Assembly: GCA_020081605.1 (NCBI GenBank)
Contig: JAHREC010000045.1
Location: forward strand, 1,612,001-1,676,000
Direction: 5' to 3'
Source: Albifimbria verrucaria
Lineage: Eukaryota; Ascomycota; Sordariomycetes; Hypocreales; Stachybotryaceae
Length of the DNA stretch: 64,000 nt
How positions within the stretch are numbered: the first letter of the stretch is position 1; every line of letters begins with the position of its first letter. Positions 24,176 through 34,822 of the stretch are shown in pieces. The translations under genes and the position numbers were made by a program. Below the pieces are notes generated by a model, which saw only the letters and a program-made list of their open reading frames with translations, was not told the origin of the DNA and did not search any database.

Positions 24176-26230
24176 CTACGAAGACGGCGTACCGAGCACA
24201 TTCACCATACCCACCAGCCAGGCAGGCCACCAGACGCACCAGAACACCACCGGGGTATACATGCCCCAGACGTTCCACCCGAAGCTGGCCTCGGTCAGCA
24301 CATGCGCAATGTCGAAGCCCCAGGCCTGCGCAGCGGTGTAAACGACAACGGGGGTGCAAGAAGGTTGAGCACGCCGGCAGACGCCCACCTGAAAAGCTGG
24401 TTCTTCTCGGGTCCGAGGAAAGTGAGAGGGCTGGCGAGGAGGCCGACGATGAAGGCGAGGGAGAAGTTGAGAGTTGCGAGCGTAGACAGGGACATGCCCA
24501 GAATGAGGAGAGAAAAGGACTTGGTGAGGTGGAAATGTTGAGTTGTGGGCTTGGCGAAGGTGTTGAGAAGCTGAGAGATGACAAATGGGAGGGTGGAGGA
24601 GATGACAGTGAAGATGCCAAAGGCAGGTGCTAGAATCTAAACAGCCGTGAATATTAGCATGATACTTAGTTTCCATCATGTCGCTTTACTTACGTTTGAT
24701 GGCAGATGGTTGAAAAGGAACAAAGGGATCAGAGACACAGCATGGCATGTCACAACAACGCCCAGGGAAGAAGCAGGTCACGCTCCACGGCGGGAGGTGC
24801 GCGTGGGACAACAGCCGTAGCAGAGTCTGACTTCTCAGACACGGTAGCATCAGTCTTATCCACGACCTTTGCGTCAACTTTCTTTGGCTGGGTCCCTCGG
24901 GAGCTTGGCCGCTCTTGACCCACATAAAGATGGCCATGATGGTGAAGTTGGCGGCCAGAAGCATAGCACTGGGGAGGTAGGTGCCGATACTCACGAAGCG
25001 GTCCTTCTGCATCAAGAGATAGAAGAAGAAGCTCTGGTGAAGATGCTCAAGAAGGTTGTTCAAGCTTCGGAACGTGCCTTCGATGACTCTGCCCATGCCC
25101 ATCTCCTCGTGCCAGCCCTCGCCGTATGGCTGCAGCGTCACTGCATCAACATGATACGGGATGAAGCTGCTGTGCGGGCCGGCAGCGTAGCCAACACCTT
25201 GCTTCAGCATGCCGCGCAACATGGTCTGCAGACGGTCCGGGTAGCTCCCGGAGTGACGTGTCATCCCTTGGATGAATGTGCCGAAGCCCATTTGGCCACC
25301 GGCAACGCTGAACACGGAGTTGATAAGATCGAGATTGGGCAGCTGGCCGTTTGTGCCGTCGTAGATGACGTGCAGCGCCTCGAACCGCTTCTCGTGTGGG
25401 TAGTCGAGGGCAATAGCACCTTGCAGCGCACCGGACTTGAGAGGCAAGGAGGTTACAGTGCTGGCGTCGTGGGCGTCGTGGTAGGCATCGACCCAGGCTT
25501 GGGTACCGACTTTGCTATCGGGCGGGAATACGATGATGATGTCTTTAGACCAGAGCGACCAGCCTAGATGCGTCTGTGTCAGCAGGTTGCATGAATGTAT
25601 AGGATTGTATGGACATACGCTTGAAGTAACGAGACAGGGCCAAGGCCAGAGCCACGCCGTTCTTGTTCAGAAGTCCATCGATGCTCTTCCATGCTGCGAC
25701 AAGCACAATCGCTTCGGTTGCGTCTCCTCGGGGAGCTTGTAGGATGCCGTAGACATTCTCGCCCGTGAACTCTTGTCCGGCCGAGTGATAGGTGTAGTTC
25801 TGACGGCCAACCTTGATACCGACGCCGCTAAGGATACTCTCAAGCTTGTCGTTAATCCTGTCTCATCATCAGCTTTCTCCTCGTCAGCATTCGCAGTTGG
25901 CAGTCTTACTCGTAGTTGTCCTTATCCGCCAAGCTCTCGACCTCGTATCGGTACCCACGCAGCACGTTCTGCTCGCTGCCGCCAAAGTACGTGTGCACCT
26001 GGCCGGGTAGCAAGGCGTTCTCGGATATATAAGTTTTGCGAGAGTATTCGTTAAGAGGAAGGAGGAAGAGCCAGACGACTCCGACGACGATGCACAGGAA
26101 GGACAGGTAAGGCGGGAGCTTGAGGATTCGCGGGTCGCGCCGTAGCGACATCGCCGAGGCTAGAGCTTCATGTTAGGTATTTCGTTCCTGATAGTCAAGG
26201 GGCGTGTATCTTACAGAGAAGACGCGACAT
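24176..26230 (-). CDS. GAA1: GPI transamidase component Gaa1; three single-base losses
   Basis: Gaa1 is an ER-membrane subunit of the GPI transamidase that attaches GPI anchors to proteins. A tiny first exon (26230-26215, MSRLL) joins to SSAMSLRRDPRILKLPPYLS and the first TM helix; then come the large lumenal domain with IDGLLNKNGVALALALSRYF, SKDIIIVFPPDSKVGTQAWV, FIQGMTRHSGSYPDR and DAVTLQPYG, and C-terminal helices. The intron after YFK has a GT-AG join giving KRWSLW. The frame is broken at about 24894 (CCC run), about 24756 and 24350-24354 (GGGGG); adding one base at each gives continuous TM-rich sequence (for example VVTCHAVSLIPLFLFNHLPS and VVVYTAAQAWGFD) to the TAG at 24176. Confidence 0.88.
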
Positions 26231-26654
26231 GTTGGCGCAATGTCACGGCGATGCGTGTCGTTGTAAGCTCTGGGTGAACCGTAGGTGGGAGGCGGACCCT
26301 GGAAGTTAAGTGGGTGAGCTGCCACAATTTAAGTACCAGGGGTTTACGTCAAGGCCATATCAACACAGTCAGCTGTAACCAGCAGTGTAATAACAGAGCC
26401 GCATAGTGAAAAGAGTATTCAGGCAATTGAGGAGCACTGCTTAGAAATATGCGACTGCTTTTTTATGGCTACATTAAATCACCAATTCTTGAACCGAGGA
26501 ATGGTTGTTATTACATAGCCCCTGAGATCCACCAATACCTCTTCACCATTACAATGGCAGCGCCTCAACTCCACCCATGATGCAGCATTAACAGGCTCTA
26601 TCTTCTAAAAGATGACACGTATATTACAGATTCCCTCGTCCAGAGCATCTGCCC
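26231..26654. other. Intergenic region GAA1/RBD2
   Basis: The GAA1 promoter and RBD2 3' flank on the same strand. Nothing else seen. Confidence 0.55.
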
Positions 26655-27678
26655 TCACGGGCCGAGGCGCTGGGCACCTCCCACCAGCTGGCTGGGTGCG
26701 CTTCCGCCCGTGCGATTGCTCGTGGGCAAAACGCCGAAGCGGCCGTACGTCTTTGATCGACGCTTACAAAGTGAGGCAGAATGGAGAGCAGGTTAAGGCG
26801 CGACTCGATCCAGCGAAGCGCCCACTCGGGAGGGGCCAAGAACTTGAGGTAGCCAAGACCGCCTAGGCAAGGGTGGTTAGCAACAGGGCTAGAAGTGGCA
26901 TGGAAGATATAACGTACAGATATAGCCAACAGCCAGTCCGCAAAGATGTCCCAGCAAGCTTGTGCTTGGAATCAGAGCCGCGACAACTAGAACCATTGCC
27001 AATGGAGTTGTCCAAGTCGGGATCTGCTGAGAACCGATAGTAAAGTAGGGGTTCGTACGGTAGGTTCGCATCGCCTCCATGCCGAGGAGCAAAAAGACCC
27101 AAATGCTAGAACACCTGATGTTAGCTTCCACGCCGTCGCCCTCTGAAATGCTTGTCCAGTTGTATATCGTACCTAGCGCCCATAGCCACCGTATTGCGCC
27201 GGAGAATGAAGGATTCGATGAAGAGATATAGAACACCCGGCAAGGTTGTCAAAGCTGCACACATTAGCGCAGTACTCTCCAATGGGACAGAAGCAATGCT
27301 TACGACCAAAAACAAGGCCAGAGATGTCAATGTGCCATATTCGCGCTCGAATCGTTCAACTAAGGGGTCAACGCGATGATGTTGAGGAAGGCGTGTAAGA
27401 AGTTGAGGTGAACGAGAGGATACGTCGACAGTCGGTACGCTATCATGAGTAACGATTAGCATTTTGGCCTGACAGACAGCGTCGATCGATTTGCACGTAC
27501 CTGCTGTGAAGGTGATCTGGTCAGGGATGAGGGCACCCCAGTACTTGACATCCCATATTGACTGGACGCTCAAACCCCAGAAAGCCACCAGAATCAGGAT
27601 GATGGCTCGCGTGAATAGAGGCAGACGGAAAATGTAGGATCGTGCCCGGAGAGTGCTGAACCCTCGAATGTTAGACAT
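26655..27678 (-). CDS. RBD2: Rhomboid family intramembrane serine protease (Rbd2-like)
   Basis: A multi-pass Golgi/ER rhomboid. About five exons from ATG 27678 (MSNIRGFSTLRARSY). Diagnostic rhomboid blocks are STYPLVHLNFLHAFLNIIAL, TPLVERFEREYGT, the catalytic Ser in RNTVAMGASIWVFLL and the catalytic His in LGHLCGLAVGYICGLGYLKF. The end reads FVSVDQ, then a Gly/Ser-rich tail. One base is missing in the A-run (plus strand) at 27308-27312, where the family expects ALFFGPLTT, and one in the TTT at 26752-26754, after which the tail closes with TGA at 26655-26657. These are an A/T run and a short T run, so losses are not limited to G/C. Confidence 0.85.
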
Positions 27679-28378
27679 GGCTGCTCGTGTGACACGGCGT
27701 GAACGAGCTTCGCACGCCTGGTCTCCCCGCCCTTCGAATGAATTATAGAAGTCGCCGAAGGGAAAAGTAACTCTTGTGACAAGGCGATCGCAGCGCCGCT
27801 TCGTTCCACACCAGGTCTCGTCGTCGTCACGGTTGTGTCATGCCCTTCCGTCTCGAAGATCTGGTTGGGACTGATGGCATCGCCGGCTTTCCGCAGAAAT
27901 GGCCAGATAACAGCTTACGCATGGCTTATCACCACGTGACCTCTCGCGATTACTACTTGGGGTAAGGGACTCGAGACAGATGTTACGTTAGTGCCAAATC
28001 CAAGCGTATTTGACAGAGAGGTAAAGATGTTTGGCTCACTAAAAGAAAACTATAAATAGATACAGGCAAATGAAAACTTAGATAAATACGTTTCAAGCCT
28101 TTTGATCATAATTGTCTAATTTCTTTCTGCCATTAGGTGATACTCCTCGGCTACGCAAGTGGTCGATGTCTTTGCAATGACCAATGCCATATAAGCATGT
28201 GCCTACCCGAGAGCCACCAGCTACGTCATCGAATTAGACAAGACACTCTCCGAGGAAGTATATAAATTGAATGATGTCTAAGAGTCGGCTCCAAGAAGTT
28301 ACTGCTTCCATCTAAAGGACTTCTTATAGTCTTCCCTTTCTGATAGTCCATTTTCATCTTTCAATCACACTATCCATC
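27679..28378. other. Divergent intergenic region RBD2 / small hydrophilic protein
   Basis: Contains a GGTCACGTGG site (minus strand, core 27933-27938) about 255 bases upstream of RBD2, and a TATATAAA box at 28259-28266 for the downstream gene. Sequence from 27990 on becomes AT-richer. Confidence 0.55.
28259..28266 (+). promoter_or_regulatory. TATA box of the small hydrophilic protein gene
   Basis: TATATAAA, 113 bases before ATG 28379. Confidence 0.5.
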
Positions 28379-28795
28379 ATGTCTAACATCGCTGAGAATA
28401 TCAAAGCCGGAGTCAAGGGCATCCGCGGCGCCGGAGATGTGCTCCGGGGTGGGGTGCTCGATACTACCGATAAGATCTTTGACAATCCCAACCACCCTAC
28501 CAGCGTTGATCGCGAGAGCAAGAACCGCCTCACTGCCGAAAAAGGAAGGCAAGACATTCGCAATGCCGATGAGACCTTTGCCAAGCACGAGTGGGAGCGC
28601 AAAGGTGTTGTCCCAGCCGAAGGCGTAACCCATCAGCCTTCCGGGGCCAATATCAACACCGGCATTTCTGCACCTGGCACTGCTACCACAACCGAGGCTC
28701 CTGCTCATAATGTCGAGAGTACCGCGGCCACTCATGCTGGCCAGCCTACCGAAACTGGTATTGGTCATCAAACCGCACCCAACTTTCGCTATTAG
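28379..28795 (+). CDS. Small hydrophilic protein of unknown function (LEA-like composition)
   Basis: A single exon of 138 codons, frame intact. The N-terminal half (ENIKAGVKGIRGAGDVLRGG, then TTDKIFDNP and an alternating-charge helix with ADETFAKHEWERKGV) resembles a family of short uncharacterised fungal proteins; the C-terminal half is Thr/Ala/His-rich and probably disordered. No signal peptide or TM helix. A TATATAAA box lies 113 bases upstream of ATG, suggesting strong or inducible expression. Composition resembles stress-related hydrophilic proteins, but no function can be assigned. Confidence 0.65.
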   Translation: MSNIAENIKAGVKGIRGAGDVLRGGVLDTTDKIFDNPNHPTSVDRESKNRLTAEKGRQDIRNADETFAKHEWERKGVVPAEGVTHQPSGANINTGISAPGTATTTEAPAHNVESTAATHAGQPTETGIGHQTAPNFRY

Positions 28796-29699
28796 AGGTC
28801 GGTTTTCTCACGATAGCGTCAGGGAAGTGAGGCGGAGAACAGAAATATGTGAGATTGTTGCGCTATGATACCAAATGGAACATGGAGGAATTACTGTACT
28901 AGAATGAAATATTAGTCAAGCAAACAATAATGAACTTATTAGTTCGTGGTTGACTTCTGGATGTGGAATTGTGCAGCAGCAGTAAGGCGATATGTTCCCT
29001 TGTAGCTGCGAGAGATGTTGTAAGGTAAGCACTTAAGATTGTCTGCTTAGGAGAGAGCTTAGTAGTATGAAATGGTGATAAAGAGTTCTTTATGTTCTAT
29101 CGACAAATAATTCTTATAATTAATACAATGGCAAGTCTTAAATGAATTATCTAATCTTGGGCATATCCATTACTATACTAAATAACAAACTCAGTAGCTT
29201 CATCTATATACAAAAATAAACAGATTGCTTAGCCGCTATCCGTGATGTAGATAAGTTATCTATTTTCATCATCTTACGATTGTATCTTCAGTCTTTCGTG
29301 ATAGAGCCTCGACCCAGTGACTGCACCTTGAACTGTTCGACACTAAAGGGCCAATTCTTTTCGTTAATGAATACAGATTACTATAGGTTTAATATTACAT
29401 GCATACCTCCGACTAGCATGTGGGTGTACAATTCAGATCATGCAAGGACACCTCAAATTCTGTCGAGAGTTGCACTGGTGTCACCATCAACTTGCTGCCT
29501 AACCACAAGATCAGAAAACCAGTATTTCCGGCTCCCAGCAACTCCTCTTCTCCTCATTCTCTACTCCTCTGGCTCTAAATCATATATTTTCTTCTACATT
29601 TTGCCATACTTGTATCGCGGATCTTGATTGTTGCAACTGAGCATCTCGGCATCGGTTGAAATATTCTTTCAGCACATTTAGCAACCCATATTACCGAAT
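28796..29699. other. AT-rich intergenic region at the edge of the accessory island
   Basis: Marked drop in GC from here on; no supported gene. This is the transition from the conserved core block to the accessory block. Confidence 0.5.
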
Positions 29700-32600
29700 A
29701 TGATGGCGTCAGTGCCGGGTGCTGAACCAACCGACACGGAGACGGAATCACAACGGATATCTAACGAAGGTAAGCAGGTACATGCAGGACATTTTTCGGA
29801 GCGTGGTGGCCCAGACGACTCAATGACATCTCAACACCCGCCGGTTAACCAGTTGTTCGATGGAAAGCCAAAGTCACTGCATGATTTCCTCTGGGAGATG
29901 AATCACGAACAGGACAGCAGCAAGGAGCAACTTGACGCCATTTCGAAACAATTGACCGAAGCTCGGGATAACGTTGATTTTCAGAAGTGGTCCAATATAG
30001 CCCTACACATCGCAGCCGGGCGAGGCCTTTCGAAAGTTGTTGATGTCCTACTTCAGAATGGAGTTGGAGTGGATGGCGCTGCAGGGGGTAGTGAAGGCAC
30101 AGCTCTACATTGCGCGGTTTCGAGTCAGAGAACAGCAGTTTTAAGACAGCTTCTCGACAAAGGCGCTAACGTTCTTGCAACTGACGGTGGTGGACGCACC
30201 CCGTTGCTATGCGCAGTTTGGAATGGATATGAAGATGGGATGGATTTGTTGATGGAGCGGAAGCAAGACCCATCCGTCTTGAATACGCTGGTGAATGAAC
30301 CAGACAATCATGGATGGACGCCGCTCATGGTTGCAATCATATCGAATCATTATAGCATCGTTAAAAACTGCTGGAGGCTAATGCTAATGCTAATGTTCGC
30401 TTAAAGACGGGCGAGAACTGTCTGCACCTGGCAATTTGGAGATACTCTAGCGATATTTTCAGCGAGATCTTGGAAACAAGCGATGTGGATATTGATACCA
30501 CGGACGAGATGGGAGCGACGGTACTTCATTACCTTTGCGGCGCACAGAATCGAATGGCTGGCGAGCGCTCTGCGATCCGTAAAAGGTCGCTCAGAACAGT
30601 AAAGACAAGGACGGAAGCGAGGAGGAGCTCAAGGTTTTGAGACAGCTTCTGGGAAAATCCGCGGATCCTCTTATCAAGACCCTCAATGGGGAAACAGCTC
30701 TACATTTTGCGGTGACAACCAATAGAAGAAGGTTGCAGCAGGAACTACTGAGCGTTCTGGCCAGGGATAAGTCCAAATTCCAACAGGCTCTTCTTGATGC
30801 AGCAACTCATTGCACGACACATACATCTGCGAAACTACTACTTTCCTACAACGAAAACAAGTCTAATGGCAAAGAAGACATGAATGACGACCTTTCCGCT
30901 ATTGAGTGGGCTGCTATTAGGAAAAAGCCGCAGATTCTCTGGTGGCTTATCGCGACCTCTCCACGAACAAGCGAAACGCGGAAACAGGTTGAGGCAGCAA
31001 GGGCTATAGCCAGACCATCGCAGTTGAAGGAGTCGGCACCGAAGCTGGGCACCAGTGCTAGGACTAAGGGGCTGAGTTACGATGAATTCATGGAAAAACT
31101 AAAGAATGTCGGAGTCATAAAGCCTAGGGACCCAACTGATTTGGAGGTGATCATTCATGACATTCTAGATGAACCCCTATTGCACAAATCTACCGTGATA
31201 GTGGCGCCTTGAAGCGTCCCGTCTCGGAGGGTGAGATGCCCGATATATTCGAAAAGTTTAACTTACGAGTCATACAAGTCTATAAAGGAAGTCATATCTC
31301 CAATACCATCAGAAGAGATCGCACCGTGCAGGAGGTTATCTACACATCAGGCCCAGCTCACCTAATGGACAGCGCGAAGTGTATTTTAAAGGATATGTGG
31401 ACGGACGGCATCAAAAATATTAAAGAAGATGTCGAACGAACCGAGATCCAAGCGATGTACGACGACGAAAAACTAAGGTTTACCTGGATTCATTTACCTG
31501 TTACGAATGTAAGAGCTTTCAAGTCTACCCAGCTAATGTCGTGCTCACCGAGGGACAACAGATTGAATGGATGAAGGTGTGAAGAACTAAACAAGCTGCT
31601 ATACGTAGATACTAAGGGAGGGAAAATATACTCACACTGACTAGGACTTGCTACAAACAATTATGTATTTTTGAAAACGGCACAGCCCAGGCTTTTAACC
31701 AAGTCAATTCTTTCTTAAGAAACAGTTGGTTCGAAATTCCTGATAGAACTTCGCCATCACGCATCATGAGACCCCAATTCATAACGAGGACACAGAACGG
31801 ACAATTGTGGGCAAGATCACAAGAAAACCAGCAGGAAGCCATGGAGACCGAACCAGCCAACATGTGCAAGGAGAAATTAAAGACGATACAGTGAATACAG
31901 ATGAATGGGAAGGCAGGGAAAAAGCGACCGGAATAAAAGAGAGATAAGGAAAGGAAGCCAGGCCAAGGGCAGCAACCAGGATGACTTCATTAACGCTTCG
32001 GCACTCTACGTAAAGCCACACTTTTCCTTCGTCCTTGACCCTAACATATGAGTTTATGACTTACGAGAACTTTAGATGCCATTTCTATCCATCTCTACAC
32101 GATGCAACTGTGAAAGAGAAGTTCTTGATCGATTCAAGAATCCACGCGACAAACTGGAGCAGCTGAAGCGGGCATACAAACATCCTGTACTTCATGAACC
32201 GGCAACTCTTGATGAATCATACTATCATTTTGAGGAGGATGAGGAGTCCAAAAGGACAAACGCATGAGGAACGAAAACCAAATTATCTCTAAAGATTGGA
32301 GAAGGAGGCACAAAGAAGCCGATACCAGTGAGACGAACGCCAAACCAAAAATGAATGACACGGAACCCAATCATACAGCTGCTATTAACGCCAAGTCCAC
32401 GAATTCAGAGAAGACGGACACGAGTCATTATGTTCTCGATCAGACAGATGCCAAGAAGCACGAAATTTGGCCGGTACTGCAGGTAAATCAGATTTGGATC
32501 TGGACTGTAGCTGATAGTGCGTTGGCATATCGATCTACAATTGCAATTCTGACGTCAATTAGGGTGGCTGACTAGTGCAACGTCTCCTCCATTCGACGAG

Positions 32601-33811
32601 GAGGAGAGGCTGTGGGTGGACAAATTTATCGAACATCTAAACAAGAGAGCTGAGGATGGAGGGGCTCAGTCACAACCTGCTCTATCGACGAGATGATGAG
32701 GGAGATCGTCAGCTATTGCATTGGGTCATATGAACGGCCACCAGTCAAAGAATCGCGTACAGAGAACTTTACCCATGAGCAGTCGATTCGCCAAGTCTAT
32801 TCAAACTATATTAACTTCATCGTAGGGCACTCTATTAATCCGGTTGATCATATAATTGATTCTTTTACAGGGAAGAAAAGAAAGCGATCTCTGCAACGAC
32901 GTGAAAGATCAAACCGAACCCCAAAAGCACTCCAATGAACTTGCCAGGAGCTCTATAAGAAAAGCAATGGAGGTGTTTACTGAAATCAAAGACATCCGAG
33001 ACGAATTGAATATTCTGAAATCCTTTGCACAGTATCAAAGCATCATCCAGAACAAGTTTTCTGGCGGAGAATCAGCAAGCCAGGATCTCACTGCAGACTA
33101 CATAGTTAATGATCTTAAGGAGATGGATGCACTTGCGGCGAGAATCCAGTCTGCTGTCAGTTACCTCAGATAATGTCTTATTCTTTATGACTTATGCTCA
33201 CTCCAGCATCTTCACAGGCAAACTCAACTCTCACGCTCTTGGAAAGCGAAATTGCAAACAGACAAGCTGAACAATCAGTTGAGCAAGGCAAGGAGTCCGT
33301 AAAACAAGGTGAGGAATCTGTAAAACAAGGCAGGGAATCCGTAAAGCAAGGCAGAATTTTTCTCGTATTCACCGTGGCCACCTTATTTTTTGTCAGTACC
33401 CCCTGAACCTGTTTGGTCAATGTTTAACTTTCTCTTACATCTAGTTGCCAATGTCGTTTCTCTCTGCATTATTCGCATTGGATGTCGAAGCAGCTCTCCA
33501 ATCCCCTCCATGGATATACGTGATTATATGTACGCATCATCTTAATGGATATCTAAGAGTCACTCACTGATCCTGTCTTAGTTGGTTCAACTTCAGTCTG
33601 CATCCCCTTAGCGTGGTATGCAATCTACCCCGATGAGGTTCATGCGTGGATTCGGAAGCGCTACCCGTCGAAACACATGCCTGAGAATAATGATGAGAAT
33701 TATACCAATAAGGGTAACGATCAACTCTCCCCGGAAAGGCAGTCTTGTGGCTGTTTAGACTGGATTTATGAGTGTTTGGGGCATAGAAGGAAACAGATAA
33801 ACCCGGTCTAG
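29700..33811 (+). CDS. Ankyrin-repeat protein with C-terminal CorA-like membrane domain; frame broken repeatedly
   Basis: One long gene read in several frames. The N-terminal part (29700-30900) has ankyrin repeats: ALHIAAGRGLSKVVDVLLQNG, TALHCAVSSQRTAVLRQLLDKG, TPLLCAVWNGYEDGMDLLME, TPLMVAIISNHYSIVK, ETALHFAVTTNRR. A linker with FTWIHLPVTN, SWFEIPD, TLDESYYHFE and VNQIWIWTVAD follows, as in fungal ankyrin/CorA-like proteins. The end has a long helix, a 7-residue SVKQGRE repeat, then two TM helices with LPMSFLSALFALD and a short cytoplasmic tail, stop 33809-33811. Single-base losses at 30363-30367, 30581-30584, 31174-31177, 32250-32253 and 32676-32677 explain most breaks; the join near 31500-31700 is not resolved. 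Such proteins are thought to act as membrane components in fungal non-self or stress responses; transport activity is unproven. Confidence 0.72.
33275..33358 (+). repeat. Four in-frame 21 bp repeats encoding SVKQGRE-type heptads
   Basis: Units SVEQGKE, SVKQGEE, SVKQGRE, SVKQGRI lie directly before the first TM helix of the CorA-like domain and extend its coiled-coil stalk. Copy number is likely variable between strains. Confidence 0.7.
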
Positions 33812-34822
33812 AGGACTGGCCCCAAGGAAATGATGGTAAGCAGACGATCCTGCGACTGGCTCTTCAAGAATTTCCCGACTCTCAAATATCTGTACACGTC
33901 ACTGGAGTCCTCGAAACCGTCACGGGTCTCATTGGATGACGAATCATCGAATTATCTCGAAGTTATTGAAGAAAACCTTGATTGGCTCACCACGCAAATG
34001 TCTCACCTGCAAGAATGCGTATTTGTGCTCCCTTCCTTTTTATTCAAGCGGCTGTACGAAAAGGCATCGGGAAAAACCGTGTAGTGATGGTAAAGGCGTG
34101 TTTCTCATCGCATATCGCCTGTTATGGCGGATACCAATGACACGATGAGCAGTACACAACTTGACACAACAGATTGTTATCCAGTTCCTTCGATTCACGC
34201 GTCGCCTCAGGATAGAACTCAAAATCTTGGGTATTGGTGTCTCGAGGGAAGAATCAGGCCCCGTATATGCGGTGGTCAACGTCTCCGGTTATCATTTGGA
34301 CGAAGAAATATGTTTTAGTATCTCCTTGAGTATGTCAAGCCGCAGGACAAGAAGCAAAGAAGATTGTTAGCTACCTAGCTAAGGTCGAATAAGACCTAAA
34401 TACACCGAAATCGTGATATGACTATGCTATTCTCGAGTTCAGATATAACTGGAGGAAGTGCATGTGGCATGTCTTGTTTTCATCTACCATGATTTTGATT
34501 GCCATTGTTTGCTGTACCATTACCTATCAACGTTCAGAACCTAGACCAGGGTCCAAGTGACCGCGACTTATCTACGTCATCAGGCATGGTCGACTAAGTC
34601 GATCTTGGGGTCCTGTCGGCACAATCAAATTAACCACCTTTGCTTTTCAGGGCTCAACTCCGCCGGGCCATGTTCGCAAACGCGTCGTGACGCGCCCGGT
34701 TGATGCTCCTATGCCGAACTAATCAATCTTCCACAGCGGCAGCACAATTTAGGCAGTAGAGACGAGAGCTTAGGGCGTCAAGAAATTTAGCTATATCGCA
34801 TCAATCACTTTTCTCAATTACA
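33812..34822. other. Intergenic with possible coding remnants
   Basis: Frames at 33815-34084 (for example GNDGKQTILRLALQEFPDSQ and, in another frame, YLEVIEENLDWLTTQMSHLQ) and at 34161-34370 look more protein-like than random, but no family is recognised. They may be an extension of the upstream gene beyond its apparent stop (one missing A at about 33799 would read through it) or a separate degenerate ORF. Confidence 0.3.
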
